Positions 8,044-16,778 of a stretch of DNA of 64,000 nt are shown piece by piece; the stretch's first letter is position 1; each line of letters begins with the position of its first letter. Below the pieces are notes generated by a model. That model worked only from the letters and a program-made list of their open reading frames with translations, was not told the DNA's origin and ran no database searches. The position numbers were made by a program, and so were the translations under genes. This stretch comes from Marinobacter daepoensis DSM 16072 (GTDB lineage Bacteria > Pseudomonadota > Gammaproteobacteria > Pseudomonadales > Oleiphilaceae), in contig NZ_ATWI01000008.1 of the NCBI RefSeq assembly GCF_000421165.1, positions 434,001 to 498,000 of the forward strand. The letters are read 5' to 3'.

Positions 8044-9690
8044 TCACTCCTGTAACTGATCCCGGATCAGTTTCTTGTTGATTTTGCCGACACTGGTTTT
8101 GGGAATGTCTTCCACGAACCGCATTTGCTCGGGAATGGCCCATTTGTTGATATCACCGCTGTCGACAAACTGCTGCAGGTGTTGCTTGATGTCCTGTTCG
8201 GAAACGGATTCTCCGGGTATCAGTGTGATCAACGCGTAAGGTCGCTCGCCCCACTTTTCATCAGGCACACCAACAACAGCGGCACCGGCAACCGACGGAT
8301 GCTGACTGATCATGTTTTCCAGGTCGAGGGAGGATAGCCATTCACCTCCCGTTTTGATCACGTCTTTGATCCGGTCTTTGATCGTCAGGGTGTTGTCCGG
8401 CTCCATGGAGGCGACATCCCCGGTGTGCAGCCAGCCGCCTTCCCACAGTTCCTCGCCTTTGTCTGGCTGTTTGAAGTAGCTCTGGGTCAGCCAGGGTGCG
8501 CGGGCAACGACTTCGCCTTTGGCTTCGCCGTCGTGGGCCACCGGGTTGCCACTCGGATCGACGATCTCCAGTTCGACCATCGGGACTGCAATTCCGGTTT
8601 TTACCCGAATTCCGGTTTGCTGCTCCAGTGGCAGATCAAGGTCTTCCGGCGTCAGGTGGGTTGTGCTCAGGAGCGGGCAGGTTTCCGACATGCCGTAGCC
8701 TGTGAACATTTTGATGCCAAGCCGGGCACCGGCGTCACACAGGCCTTTGGTCAGGGCGGAGCCCCCGATCAGAACGTGCCAGTTACTGAGGTCGGCGGTT
8801 TTAATGGACTTGGTTGCCATCATCATCTGCATGATGGTAGGCACGCAGTGTGAGAAGCTGACCTTGTGTTCCTTGATCAGGTCAACCAGCAACTCAGGTT
8901 CGTACCGGCCGGGATACACCTGCTTGATCCCCATCATGGTGGCCGCATAGGGCACACCCCAGGCATGAACGTGGAACATCGGGGTCACCGGCATGTACAC
9001 CGACGAAGAGCGCAGCAGCGGCATTTCGTCGAAGTGGGCAATGCTGCCCGCCATCGACAGGGTATGCAGCACCAACTGACGATGGCTGAAGTAAACGCCT
9101 TTCGGATTGCCGGTGGTGCCCGTGGTGTAGAACGTTGTGGCAACACTGTTTTCATCGAAGTCCGGGAAGGTGAACTGATTGTCTGACTTTGCCAGCAGGG
9201 CTTCGTATTCACCGAGGGTCTCAAGCGATGTGTTGCCCGGGGCGTCGTTGTCGGTGACCTGAATCCAGGTTTTAACGGTCTTGATCTCGTCTTTGACGCC
9301 CTCAAGAATCGGCAGGAAATCGTCATGGACCAGCACCGCATCGTCTTCTGCGTGGTTCATGGTGTAAACGATCTGCTCGGGGGACAGGCGCACGTTTACG
9401 GTATGCAGAATGGCACCAATCATGGGAATGGCGAAGAAGCACTCCAGGTAGCGGGGCGTGTCCCAGTCCATGACGGCCACGGTATCGCCAGGCCCGATAC
9501 CGGCATCGGTGAGCGCATTGGCCAGGCGATGAATACGGTCTACGAGGTCTCTGTAGGTGTATCTGCTGCGGTTGGCGTAGACAATTTCCTGATCCGGGTT
9601 GTAACGCGGACCGGACAACAGCAGCTGTTTGATCAGAAGCGGGTACTGATGGGCATTGTCGGCTGGTTTGAGAATGCGGGTATTTGCCAC
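8044..9690 (-). CDS. medium/long-chain fatty acid-CoA ligase (AlkK/FadD type)
   Basis: A 548-residue acyl-adenylate enzyme that activates fatty acids to acyl-CoA via an acyl-AMP. The P-loop-like motif [16 protein letters not shown], the GYGMSET motif near residue 325, TGDVA and the C-terminal lysine motif [10 protein letters not shown] are all present. The general sequence resembles AlkK, the medium-chain ligase of the Pseudomonas OCT alkane pathway. Context also fits fatty-acid use: AlkB and an acyl-CoA dehydrogenase lie about 10 kb away. Chain-length preference cannot be read from the sequence. Confidence 0.88.
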   Translation of the reverse strand: MANTRILKPADNAHQYPLLIKQLLLSGPRYNPDQEIVYANRSRYTYRDLVDRIHRLANALTDAGIGPGDTVAVMDWDTPRYLECFFAIPMIGAILHTVNVRLSPEQIVYTMNHAEDDAVLVHDDFLPILEGVKDEIKTVKTWIQVTDNDAPGNTSLETLGEYEALLAKSDNQFTFPDFDENSVATTFYTTGTTGNPKGVYFSHRQLVLHTLSMAGSIAHFDEMPLLRSSSVYMPVTPMFHVHAWGVPYAATMMGIKQVYPGRYEPELLVDLIKEHKVSFSHCVPTIMQMMMATKSIKTADLSNWHVLIGGSALTKGLCDAGARLGIKMFTGYGMSETCPLLSTTHLTPEDLDLPLEQQTGIRVKTGIAVPMVELEIVDPSGNPVAHDGEAKGEVVARAPWLTQSYFKQPDKGEELWEGGWLHTGDVASMEPDNTLTIKDRIKDVIKTGGEWLSSLDLENMISQHPSVAGAAVVGVPDEKWGERPYALITLIPGESVSEQDIKQHLQQFVDSGDINKWAIPEQMRFVEDIPKTSVGKINKKLIRDQLQE

Positions 9691-9755
9691 TTTACGTTCC
9701 TCTTTCTCTGCTTATGTTTGTTATCACCGTAAGAAAGATCTGGCTGACAGGCGGC

Positions 9756-10037
9756 TTATCCGTAAGTACAAAGATACGCCGTGTCGTTGTCGGTTCGTGC
9801 TTTGAAGCTTGCCTGTGCAGCAACGTTAAAGCTTTCACCGGCGCCATAGGTTTGCCAGGTATTCTGGCCTGGGAGCAGGACGGTCAGTTCTCCGCTGACC
9901 ACCGTCATGGTTTCTTTTTCCGAAGTGCCGAACTCATACTCGCCAGCGCTGATGACTCCAACAGTTGCCGGCAGGGTCGTTGTCTGGAAGGCAATGGATT
10001 TTACCTTGCCGTCAAAGTACTCATTTACATCCAGCAT
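9756..10037 (-). CDS. ppnP: pyrimidine/purine nucleoside phosphorylase PpnP
   Basis: A 93-residue cupin of the PpnP (formerly DUF1255/YaiE) family, which phosphorolyses several nucleosides to base plus ribose 1-phosphate. The family pattern NEYFDGKVKSIAF, the central GEYEFGTSEKETMTVVSGEL and the C-terminal ESFNVAAQASF-YLCTY are all present, and the length is exactly typical. AGGAG is well placed before the ATG. It sits alone between the ligase and the terminator of the mnh operon. Confidence 0.93.
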   Translation of the reverse strand: MLDVNEYFDGKVKSIAFQTTTLPATVGVISAGEYEFGTSEKETMTVVSGELTVLLPGQNTWQTYGAGESFNVAAQASFKARTDNDTAYLCTYG

Positions 10038-10059
10038 GGCTTGCTCTCCTGAGCCGTGG

Positions 10060-10088
10060 TAAAAGCCCTTTCCCTCAGGGAATGGGCT
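10060..10088 (-). terminator. intrinsic terminator of the mnh operon
   Basis: On the minus strand AGCCC-A-TTCCC, a three-base loop and GGGAA-A-GGGCT form a stem with one internal mismatch, followed by TTTT. It lies 20 bp past the end of mnhG and just before the ppnP ribosome-binding site, so it separates the two units. Confidence 0.65.
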
Positions 10089-10107
10089 GAAGTGTCATTA
10101 TCGTCAA

Positions 10108-10440
10108 CTACTGTTCCCACGGATTCCCGCGGGTATTCTCCATGGGTTTTACCCCCATGTGCATGGCGGCCTTCGCCAGCATGTTGGCGCTCACCGGCGC
10201 TGTCATCAACAGAAAAACAGTGATCAGGATTTCAGAGATGCCTATGCCATGGCCAGCGCTGCTGAAATAAACCACAGAACTCAGCATGATCGCTCCGACA
10301 CCCAGTGTCGTGGCCTTGGTGGGGCCATGCAGGCGAGTGAAAAAATCGGGTAGCCGGGCCAGGCCGATTGCGCCGATCAGGGTAAATGCACCGCCAATAA
10401 CCAGCAGGGCGGAAATGGCATATTCAACGAAGGTGCTCAT
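10108..10440 (-). CDS. mnhG: Na+/H+ antiporter subunit G
   Basis: A 110-residue membrane protein with three predicted helices, last gene of the Mrp/Mnh operon. The family signature GAIGLARLPDFFTRLHGPTKATTLG around residues 25-48 identifies MrpG/PhaG. These complexes exchange external protons for cytoplasmic Na+ (or K+) and matter for salt and alkali tolerance. GGAGG precedes its ATG, and it lies 15 bp after subunit F. The short polar C-terminal tail is not conserved. Confidence 0.92.
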   Translation of the reverse strand: MSTFVEYAISALLVIGGAFTLIGAIGLARLPDFFTRLHGPTKATTLGVGAIMLSSVVYFSSAGHGIGISEILITVFLLMTAPVSANMLAKAAMHMGVKPMENTRGNPWEQ

Positions 10441-10455
10441 CGGGTGTCCTCCGGT

Positions 10456-10725
10456 TTATTCGATCACGCTGCCGCGTTTGAGGTATTTCGCCATGGCAAC
10501 GGTTCCCACGAATCCCATCACTGCCAGGAGCAAAGCTGACTCCAGATACATACGGGTACCCAGGGTAATGCTCAGAAGAATGATGAGTGCAATGGCGTTG
10601 ACGTAGAGGGTGTCCAGTGCGAGCACTCGGTCTGGCGCATCCGGCCCTTTGATAAGGCGATAGACATTCAACAAGGCCGCCAGGGTCACCATGGCGATGG
10701 TGGCGTAAAGGGCGATGGTCATCAT
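10456..10725 (-). CDS. mnhF: Na+/H+ antiporter subunit F
   Basis: An 89-residue subunit with three membrane helices and the conserved core RLIKGPDAPDRVLALDTLYVN, the hallmark of MrpF/PhaF. Start codon overlaps the end of mnhE by four bases (ATGA), so translation is coupled. Size is normal for the family. Confidence 0.92.
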   Translation of the reverse strand: MMTIALYATIAMVTLAALLNVYRLIKGPDAPDRVLALDTLYVNAIALIILLSITLGTRMYLESALLLAVMGFVGTVAMAKYLKRGSVIE

Positions 10726-11210
10726 CGGAACATCTCCAGCAGCGGTTTTTCGTAACGGTTGTGGATGGCGTCGATCACGCTCTGATCGTCTTCCGCATCA
10801 AGGGTATGGATCAGCAGCAGTTTCTGGTCGTCACTGACATCGGCACTGACGGTGCCTGGGGTCAGAGAGATCGTGCTGGCGAGAATTGAGATCGCCAGCG
10901 GATGCTCAACCTGCAGCGGATAGCTGACAAACACCGGGCGTGGTTTCCGGGGGCTCAGGATGAGCCGTGCCACCGAAAAACTGGCTACAACAATATCCCA
11001 CAGCAAAATCAGCAGGTACATCGGCATACGCCAGGGCTTGATGAACGCCGGGCGTTCTGGCCAGAAACCCCGGGTAATCTGGGGGATCAGCCAGGCCAGC
11101 AGCAGGCCCATGACCACGCTGGCGCCGGAAATACCTTCGCTCAGGAACTGCCAGGTTGTGAACAGGATCAGGCTCAGCCAGGGCTGAGGAAAGCTAAGGC
11201 GGTCCAGCAT
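10722..11210 (-). CDS. mnhE: Na+/H+ antiporter subunit E
   Basis: A 162-residue subunit with two or three N-terminal membrane helices and a cytoplasmic C-terminal half. The family motifs are SLTPGTVSADVSDD near residue 115 and LLIHTLDAEDDQ shortly after, as in MrpE/PhaE. The ATG overlaps the mnhD stop by one base (TGATG). Its precise role in the complex is structural; the ion path lies mainly in A and D. Confidence 0.92.
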   Translation of the reverse strand: MLDRLSFPQPWLSLILFTTWQFLSEGISGASVVMGLLLAWLIPQITRGFWPERPAFIKPWRMPMYLLILLWDIVVASFSVARLILSPRKPRPVFVSYPLQVEHPLAISILASTISLTPGTVSADVSDDQKLLLIHTLDAEDDQSVIDAIHNRYEKPLLEMFR

Positions 11211-12727
11211 CAGTCATCCTCCCCGACCATTGAGGTCTGCAGAATCTCTGTGTATGCCCCAGTGTCAAGCAGTTGCTGGGCAGTGGCATCGGTGTATCGG
11301 TTGATTGGGCCTGCCAGGGCGACGATCACAACGGTCAGTGCGATCAGTGTCCCGGCGGCTGTAGTCACTTTCCCTTTGACCGGTTCCGGCTGTTCCAGAT
11401 GGCCATCTACCGTGCGCCAGAACACGATACTGCCCGCACGGCTGTAGGCAATCACGGTCAGGAAACTTCCGATCAGGAGCACTGACCACAACCAGGCCAT
11501 CTGCGGGCCTGGCTCAACGGATTTCAGAATCAGAACCTTGCCGAAAAAGCCGCTCAACGGTGGCAGGCCTGCGGCGGCCACAGCGCCCATCATGAACAGA
11601 ACCCCCAGCAGTTTCCGGTTACGCATTCTGGGGGCGGTAATGATTCGGTCACGGGCACTGCCACGTTGATGGGCGACAAGTTCCGCCACCAGAAACAGGC
11701 CGGCAACGGTCCAGGTTGTGCTGAGCAGATAGAACAGAGCTGCTGACAGGCTGGCCGCACTGCCCAGCGCGACCGGGGCGAGCAGGGTGCCGACAGAAAT
11801 GATGACCTGCCAGGCCACCAGCGATTTCAGGTTATCCGCGCCGAGCGCGCCGATGACGCCGATGGCCAGGGTGGCGAGCGCCAGCGGGAACAGCCAGTCC
11901 ATCCCCAGGTTTGCCAGTTCGCCAGCGTCGTTGCCGAACACCAGCAGGTAAACCCGGATGATGGCGTATACGCCCACTTTGGTCATCACGGCAAACAACG
12001 CGGCTACGGGAGCAGTTGCCTTCGCATAGGCTTTGGGTAGCCAGAAACACAAAGGCAGCAGGGCGGCTTTCAGGGCGAAGACCACCAGCAACATCATGCC
12101 GCCCGCTTTGACGATGTTCAGGTTGTCACCTGTCACCTGGGGAATTTTTACGGCCAGGTCAGCCATGTTCAGCGTGCCGGTCACGCTGTAGATCATGCCC
12201 ACGCTGATCAGGAAAATTGAAGAGCCAATGAGATTCAGGACCACGTAGTGCAGACCGGGAACCGTCCGGACCGTTCCGCCGCCGTGCATGAGCAATCCGT
12301 AGGACGCTATCAGTAACACTTCGAACGCAACGAACAGGTTGAACAGGTCGCCGGTGAGGAACGCGATGTTCAGCCCCATCAGCTGGAACAGAAACAAGGT
12401 ATGAAACTGGCGGTTGCCTTCATCTGCGCCACCGATGGAGAACATGTGGCAGCACAGGGCAAGTACCGATGTCATGACCAGCATCAGTGCGGCCAGTCGA
12501 TCAAGGACCAGCACAATGCCGAAAGGCGGCTGCCAGTTGCCAAAGGCGTAGATCCGGTAGCTGCCATCGTCAGCGAGGGCCAGAAGAACCAGGCTGGAGG
12601 CCAGAATCAAAGCCGTTGTGGCGATACCCAGCGTGCGGCGCAGGCTGATGGGGGCATAGCCCATGAATGTCTGGAGAATGCCCCCGAGCATGGGAATCAG
12701 AATTGGAGCGGTAAGCCAGTGAGTCAT
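11210..12727 (-). CDS. mnhD: Na+/H+ antiporter subunit D
   Basis: A 505-residue polytopic protein of the NuoN/NuoM/MrpD family with about 14 membrane helices. It contains the conserved lysine-bearing stretch FALKAALLPLCFWLPKAYAKAT and the discontinuous-helix region LPPLSGFFGKVLILKS. It is one of the two large, complex-I-related ion-translocating subunits. The ATG sits four bases inside the end of mnhC. Sequence and operon position leave little doubt about identity. Confidence 0.93.
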   Translation of the reverse strand: MTHWLTAPILIPMLGGILQTFMGYAPISLRRTLGIATTALILASSLVLLALADDGSYRIYAFGNWQPPFGIVLVLDRLAALMLVMTSVLALCCHMFSIGGADEGNRQFHTLFLFQLMGLNIAFLTGDLFNLFVAFEVLLIASYGLLMHGGGTVRTVPGLHYVVLNLIGSSIFLISVGMIYSVTGTLNMADLAVKIPQVTGDNLNIVKAGGMMLLVVFALKAALLPLCFWLPKAYAKATAPVAALFAVMTKVGVYAIIRVYLLVFGNDAGELANLGMDWLFPLALATLAIGVIGALGADNLKSLVAWQVIISVGTLLAPVALGSAASLSAALFYLLSTTWTVAGLFLVAELVAHQRGSARDRIITAPRMRNRKLLGVLFMMGAVAAAGLPPLSGFFGKVLILKSVEPGPQMAWLWSVLLIGSFLTVIAYSRAGSIVFWRTVDGHLEQPEPVKGKVTTAAGTLIALTVVIVALAGPINRYTDATAQQLLDTGAYTEILQTSMVGEDD

Positions 12728-13092
12728 TTGTCGGAAACCTCTTCGTCCTGCTTTCCGCGGGTGGCTGATTCGGGGCGCGCGCCGTCCACATGGTCATCGT
12801 TGTTGTCGGCCAGGTTGCGGAGTGACAGCACCACCACAAACGCGGTCATGGCAAAGCCGATCACGATGGCGGTCAGCACCAGAGCCTGGGGCAGCGGGTC
12901 CGAGTAGGCGGTGGTGCTGCCGATAATGGGTTGCTGGCCAGTGCTGAGGCGACCTGACGAAAACAGGAACAGGTTTACACCGTAAGACAATAGCGTGAGC
13001 CCCATGACGACCGGAAAGGTACGGGCCCGCAACAGAAGGTAAACGCCAGAGGCAGTAAGAGCGCCAATGACCAGCGCGTAGACAAGTTCCAT
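12724..13092 (-). CDS. mnhC: Na+/H+ antiporter subunit C
   Basis: A 122-residue NuoK-like subunit with three membrane helices; the motif GLTLLSYGVNLFLFSSGR and the following DPLPQALVLTAIVIGFA are typical of MrpC. The C-terminal 20 residues are polar and charged. It overlaps subunit A by one base and subunit D by four, consistent with stoichiometric co-translation. Confidence 0.92.
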   Translation of the reverse strand: MELVYALVIGALTASGVYLLLRARTFPVVMGLTLLSYGVNLFLFSSGRLSTGQQPIIGSTTAYSDPLPQALVLTAIVIGFAMTAFVVVLSLRNLADNNDDHVDGARPESATRGKQDEEVSDK

Positions 13093-15893
13093 TACGATTT
13101 CTCCCGCGGACTCTTGATCGCTGAATGAGGGGACAGGCGCCCAATGCTGACCAGAGCCAGCAAGGTGGCACCAATAACCGTCAGGTAGACGCCAAGATCG
13201 AAGACCAGGGCGGATGCGACTTCGAACTTGCCGACCACCGGCCAGCTGATGTAATCAAACGTGGATGTCAGGAACGGGTAGCCGAACGCAAGGCTGCCGG
13301 CGCCCGCGATGGTGGCAAACAGAAGGCCGAGGCCAATCATGTTGTGGTATTTGAAGCCGATGCGATCCTGAGTCCAGACCATGCCGCTGGCGATGTACTG
13401 GAGAACCAGAGCAACGGAGGTGATCAGTCCGGCAATAAAACCGCCACCTGGCAGGTTGTGACCGCGCAGGAATATGTAGGCCGAAATCATCAGAGCCAGT
13501 GGCAGCATTGGACGCGCGATCTGTTTGAGCATCAACGGATGGGCGTCCCGGGTCCACGGATGGCCCTGACCATCGCCGGGGGGCGGTGTCAGTGCCGTGT
13601 TCTTGAGCATGGCATAGATGCCCAGCGCAGCAATGGCCAGTACGGCTATTTCACCCAGCGTATCGAAGCCCCGGAAGTCCACCAGAATCACGTTGACGAC
13701 GTTGGTGCCGCCGCCCCCTGGTTTGCTGTTTTCCAGGAAGAAATCAGAGATGGAGGTGAATGGCTGGGTCAGCATGGCGAGTGTTACCAGCGTCATGCCG
13801 ACACCCGCTGCCAGCGACAGGGAAATATCGCGGAACCGCCGGGCTCCGGAGCTTTCCAGTGGTGTCCAGGACGGCATGTAATACAGCGCCAGCATCAACA
13901 GAACGACGGTAACCACTTCCACCGACAGCTGGGTCATGGCGAGATCCGGGGCAGAGAATCTTGCAAAAGCCAGGGCTACGATCAGGCCAACCACGCTGAG
14001 CAGTACCAGAGCGGTGAACCGTTCCCGGTGCGCGGCGGCTGTGCCAAATGCACACAGGATCAGAACCCCGGCAGCTATGGCGGTAGGCCAGTCAACGGGT
14101 GACAGACCATTCCCGCCCACGAAGACCCCGAGATTGATCAGTGGCATTGCCGCTACGGCGATGACACTGACAACGAGAAGCATGGCGTAACGCTGAAGCG
14201 AGCCGTTTTCCAGTGTTGCGGTGAAGCGGTTCGAGAGGTTTACGAAACGGGAAACAACGGCTTCAAAGACCGCTTTTTCATCGATTTCCTTGAATCGGGC
14301 GTGGAAATTGAAGAAACGCTGGCGCTGGCTGTACATGATCAGGCCGCCGACAAAGGCCGCGATACTCATCATCAGGGGCAGATTGAAGCCATGGATGACG
14401 GCCAGTTGATAGTCCGGTACCGCGCCGCCAAGGGTGGCATGCGCTGCAGAATACAACAGTGGCCCCACTGATATGGCGGGGAACATGCCAACCATGATGC
14501 AGGCAAACACCAGAATCTCTACCGGAAACTTCATGTACCTGGGCGGCTCGTGAGGGGGATAAATTGGCAGATTGACCGGCTTGCCGTTGAAAAACACGTC
14601 GTGAATGAAGCGGGCGGAGTAGGCAACGGCAAAAATGCCCGCCAGGGTTGCTACGATAGGCGGTATCCAGGCCCAGATTCCCGGCAGGTTCAGTTGCAGG
14701 GATTCGGCAAAAAACATCTCTTTACTGAGGAACCCGTTCAGCAAGGGGACCCCCGCCATGGAGGATGCCGCCACCATCGCCAGCGTTGCGGTATGAGGCA
14801 TGTACCGCCACAGCCCGTTGATCCGGCGCATATCCCGTGTGCCGGTCTCATGGTCGATAATACCGGCTGCCATAAACAGCGACGCCTTGAATGTGGCGTG
14901 GTTGATCACATGGAACACCGCCGCGACGGCGGCCAGCTCCGTACCCATGCCAAACAGCAGAGTAATCAGCCCCAGATGACTGACGGTGGAATGGGCAAGC
15001 AGGCCTTTAAGGTCGTGCTTGAACATAGCCACATAGGCGCCGATCAGCAAGGTGGCCATGCCGGTAAAGCTGACCATATAGAACCAAAGCTCGGTGCCAG
15101 CCAGGGCCGGGTACAGCCTGGCCATCAGGAAAATACCAGCCTTTACCATGGTGGCTGAGTGGAGGTAGGCCGAGACCGGAGTGGGGGCCTGCATGGCGTG
15201 CGGTAGCCAGAAATGGAACGGGAACTGAGCCGACTTGGTAAACGCGCCCAGCAGCACCAGGGTCAGGGCGACGGGGTACATGGCGTGTGCCTTGATGAGA
15301 TCCCCGGCCGCGAGTACATCATCCAGCTCATAACTTCCCACAATGCGGCCAATGATCAGGATCCCTGCGAGCAGAGCCAGACCGCCGCCGCCGGTGACCG
15401 CCAGTGCCATACGAGCACCACGGCGGGCATCCTGCTTATGATTCCAGAAACTGATCAGCAGGAATGAGGTCAGGCTGGTCAGCTCCCAGAAGATAAGCAT
15501 CAGAAGCAGGTTTCCGGAGAGCACAATTCCCAGCATCGAACCTTTAAAACAAAGGAGCAGAGCGTAGAACTTGCCAACGTTCTCCGTGGGTTTCAGATAG
15601 TAGCGGGCGTACAGGATAATCAGCACGCCGATGATCAGTATCAGCAGGGCAAAGAGGAGAGAGAGCCCGTCAAGACGGAAACTGAACGCGATTCCTATGG
15701 CAGGCAACCATTCCCAGCTTTGCACAACGGTGCCGCCGGTGGAGAGTGTCTCCCAGTGCGGAAACAGGGCGGCCAGGGCGATCAGTGCCGGAACCGAAGA
15801 GGCAATGGCAATGGCCGTTCGTCCTCCCTGGGCGAACAGTGGTGCGGCAATAGCCCCTAAAAATGGCAGAAGTACAACCAGCGGTAGCGACAT
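13092..15893 (-). CDS. mnhA: Na+/H+ antiporter subunit A (A and B domains fused)
   Basis: A 933-residue subunit, first gene of the operon. The N-terminal part is a NuoL-like antiporter with SAQFPFHFWLPHAMQAPTPV and HATFKASLFMAAGIIDHETG; the C-terminal portion is the MrpB-like domain with RPMLPLALMISAYIFLRGHN and LPGGGFIAGLI. As in other Gram-negative six-gene operons (PhaAB type), A and B are fused, which explains the absence of a separate mnhB. ATG 15893 is chosen over one 16 codons upstream because it has GAGG at the right distance and starts at the first helix. Confidence 0.92.
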   Translation of the reverse strand: MSLPLVVLLPFLGAIAAPLFAQGGRTAIAIASSVPALIALAALFPHWETLSTGGTVVQSWEWLPAIGIAFSFRLDGLSLLFALLILIIGVLIILYARYYLKPTENVGKFYALLLCFKGSMLGIVLSGNLLLMLIFWELTSLTSFLLISFWNHKQDARRGARMALAVTGGGGLALLAGILIIGRIVGSYELDDVLAAGDLIKAHAMYPVALTLVLLGAFTKSAQFPFHFWLPHAMQAPTPVSAYLHSATMVKAGIFLMARLYPALAGTELWFYMVSFTGMATLLIGAYVAMFKHDLKGLLAHSTVSHLGLITLLFGMGTELAAVAAVFHVINHATFKASLFMAAGIIDHETGTRDMRRINGLWRYMPHTATLAMVAASSMAGVPLLNGFLSKEMFFAESLQLNLPGIWAWIPPIVATLAGIFAVAYSARFIHDVFFNGKPVNLPIYPPHEPPRYMKFPVEILVFACIMVGMFPAISVGPLLYSAAHATLGGAVPDYQLAVIHGFNLPLMMSIAAFVGGLIMYSQRQRFFNFHARFKEIDEKAVFEAVVSRFVNLSNRFTATLENGSLQRYAMLLVVSVIAVAAMPLINLGVFVGGNGLSPVDWPTAIAAGVLILCAFGTAAAHRERFTALVLLSVVGLIVALAFARFSAPDLAMTQLSVEVVTVVLLMLALYYMPSWTPLESSGARRFRDISLSLAAGVGMTLVTLAMLTQPFTSISDFFLENSKPGGGGTNVVNVILVDFRGFDTLGEIAVLAIAALGIYAMLKNTALTPPPGDGQGHPWTRDAHPLMLKQIARPMLPLALMISAYIFLRGHNLPGGGFIAGLITSVALVLQYIASGMVWTQDRIGFKYHNMIGLGLLFATIAGAGSLAFGYPFLTSTFDYISWPVVGKFEVASALVFDLGVYLTVIGATLLALVSIGRLSPHSAIKSPREKS

Positions 15894-16257
15894 CGCAACC
15901 TCGTTATCGGTTTTCTTTTTCGTGAGTGGTGAAGACTGCAAACCCGTCCGAGTTTAGCCTTCCGGCGCCAACCGTGCACACGGGCGCGCCAGCCAAACTG
16001 CGGAATGTCAGCCTGGGAAAGGTGGGTCCGGGAAAAAGGGAAGACGCCCCCGCTGTTGGTATAGATCAGCAGTTTTGGGCTTGGCTAGAGATACTGTGCA
16101 GCCGGTGGACCTTTCGGTCATGGTTGCTCCGTCCGTCAAACTTGAGAAATGATAATACGTGGCCGGTTGGCAAGGTCAAGTCGGCTGACGGATTTAGGCA
16201 CCGAAAATTGTCACCTGTCTGCCCGGTATGGGCACTTCAGGGTAAGGTGCCTGTGTA
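15894..16257. other. gene-free stretch upstream of mnhA
   Basis: About 360 bases without a convincing coding frame. It must carry the promoter for the mnh operon (leftward) and the 3' end of the small gene that follows. I see no recognisable operator, riboswitch or repeat. A weak inverted repeat GGCAC/GTGCC at about 16229-16250 could terminate the small minus-strand gene's transcript. Confidence 0.4.
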
Positions 16258-16422
16258 TTATCGAGCGGATTTCAGGGCGTTGAAAATGGCCTCCGCTTCG
16301 GCTTCCAGAACCTGGCAGCGAAGGCTGTTGCCCTGCTGGCTGGCTTGTGCCAGTTGTTTACGCTTCATGTCGTAAAGCCGGCTAAGCGTGTCGACTCGAT
16401 TTTGCTTCAGCAATGCGTTCAT
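16258..16422 (-). CDS. small 54-residue hypothetical protein
   Basis: A 54-codon frame, ATG at 16422 and TAA at 16258-16260. The product is basic and helical, beginning MNALLKQNRVDTLSRLYDMK, with Gln/Ala-rich and Glu/Ala-rich stretches suggesting one helical hairpin; no signal peptide, no known motif. Its reality is supported by a strong ribosome-binding site, GGGGAGG, at normal spacing before the ATG. I do not recognise it. It is followed by the gene-free region before mnhA. Confidence 0.6.
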   Translation of the reverse strand: MNALLKQNRVDTLSRLYDMKRKQLAQASQQGNSLRCQVLEAEAEAIFNALKSAR

Positions 16423-16461
16423 GGAAACGACCTCCCCGAACGGCTATGACTGTCAAGATTG

Positions 16462-16471
16462 TTTACGTAAA
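16462..16471. promoter_or_regulatory. palindrome TTTACGTAAA upstream of the small gene
   Basis: A perfect 10-bp palindrome about 40 bp upstream of the 54-residue gene's start codon, in an AT-rich patch. It could be an operator half-site pair or a promoter element. No specific regulator is implied. Confidence 0.3.
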
Positions 16472-16561
16472 GCGGCAAAAAAACGCCTATATCCCAGTTT
16501 GATGCATAACCCGGGCCAGTGAAACGCTACGAAAGATCGAAATGCGATCAGTAAAACAGTA

Positions 16562-16690
16562 CTAACGGCCGAATCGGGCACGATAGGCGCCCGGTGCCAG
16601 GCCTGTGTGCCGGCGAAACAATCGACTGAATGAACTGACGTCTTCATACCCCACCGTTCGTATGACCGATTCCAGTAAGCTCCTGGATGG
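16562..16690 (-). pseudogene. remnant of an AraC-family regulator (C-terminal helix-turn-helix only)
   Basis: The last 42 codons of this frame encode the second helix-turn-helix of an AraC/GlxA-type activator: VGYEDVSSFSRLFRRHTGLA followed by PGAYRARFG and a stop. Nothing N-terminal to RSLLES resembles an AraC protein; the open frame simply continues into unrelated sequence up to 16795. The ligand-binding domain and first helix-turn-helix are missing. It lies divergently next to an acyl-CoA dehydrogenase, so it is probably the leftover of that operon's former regulator. The fragment is too short to work as a regulator. Confidence 0.75.
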
Positions 16691-16778
16691 CGGAATCCAC
16701 CAAGAATATGTCAGAAATGACAATTCCAACAACCATAGTCCGTGTGAGACGCTAGAGCCAATCAACAGGAGAGAATCA

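Noticed and set aside
15926-16375. 149-codon plus-strand frame upstream of the small gene
   Set aside because: The product lacks any recognisable domain, there is no ribosome-binding site, and it runs antisense over the better-supported 54-residue gene.
16605-16778. N-terminal extension of the acyl-CoA dehydrogenase
   Set aside because: The 58 added residues mirror the AraC remnant on the other strand and are not conserved; AGGAG supports ATG 16779.
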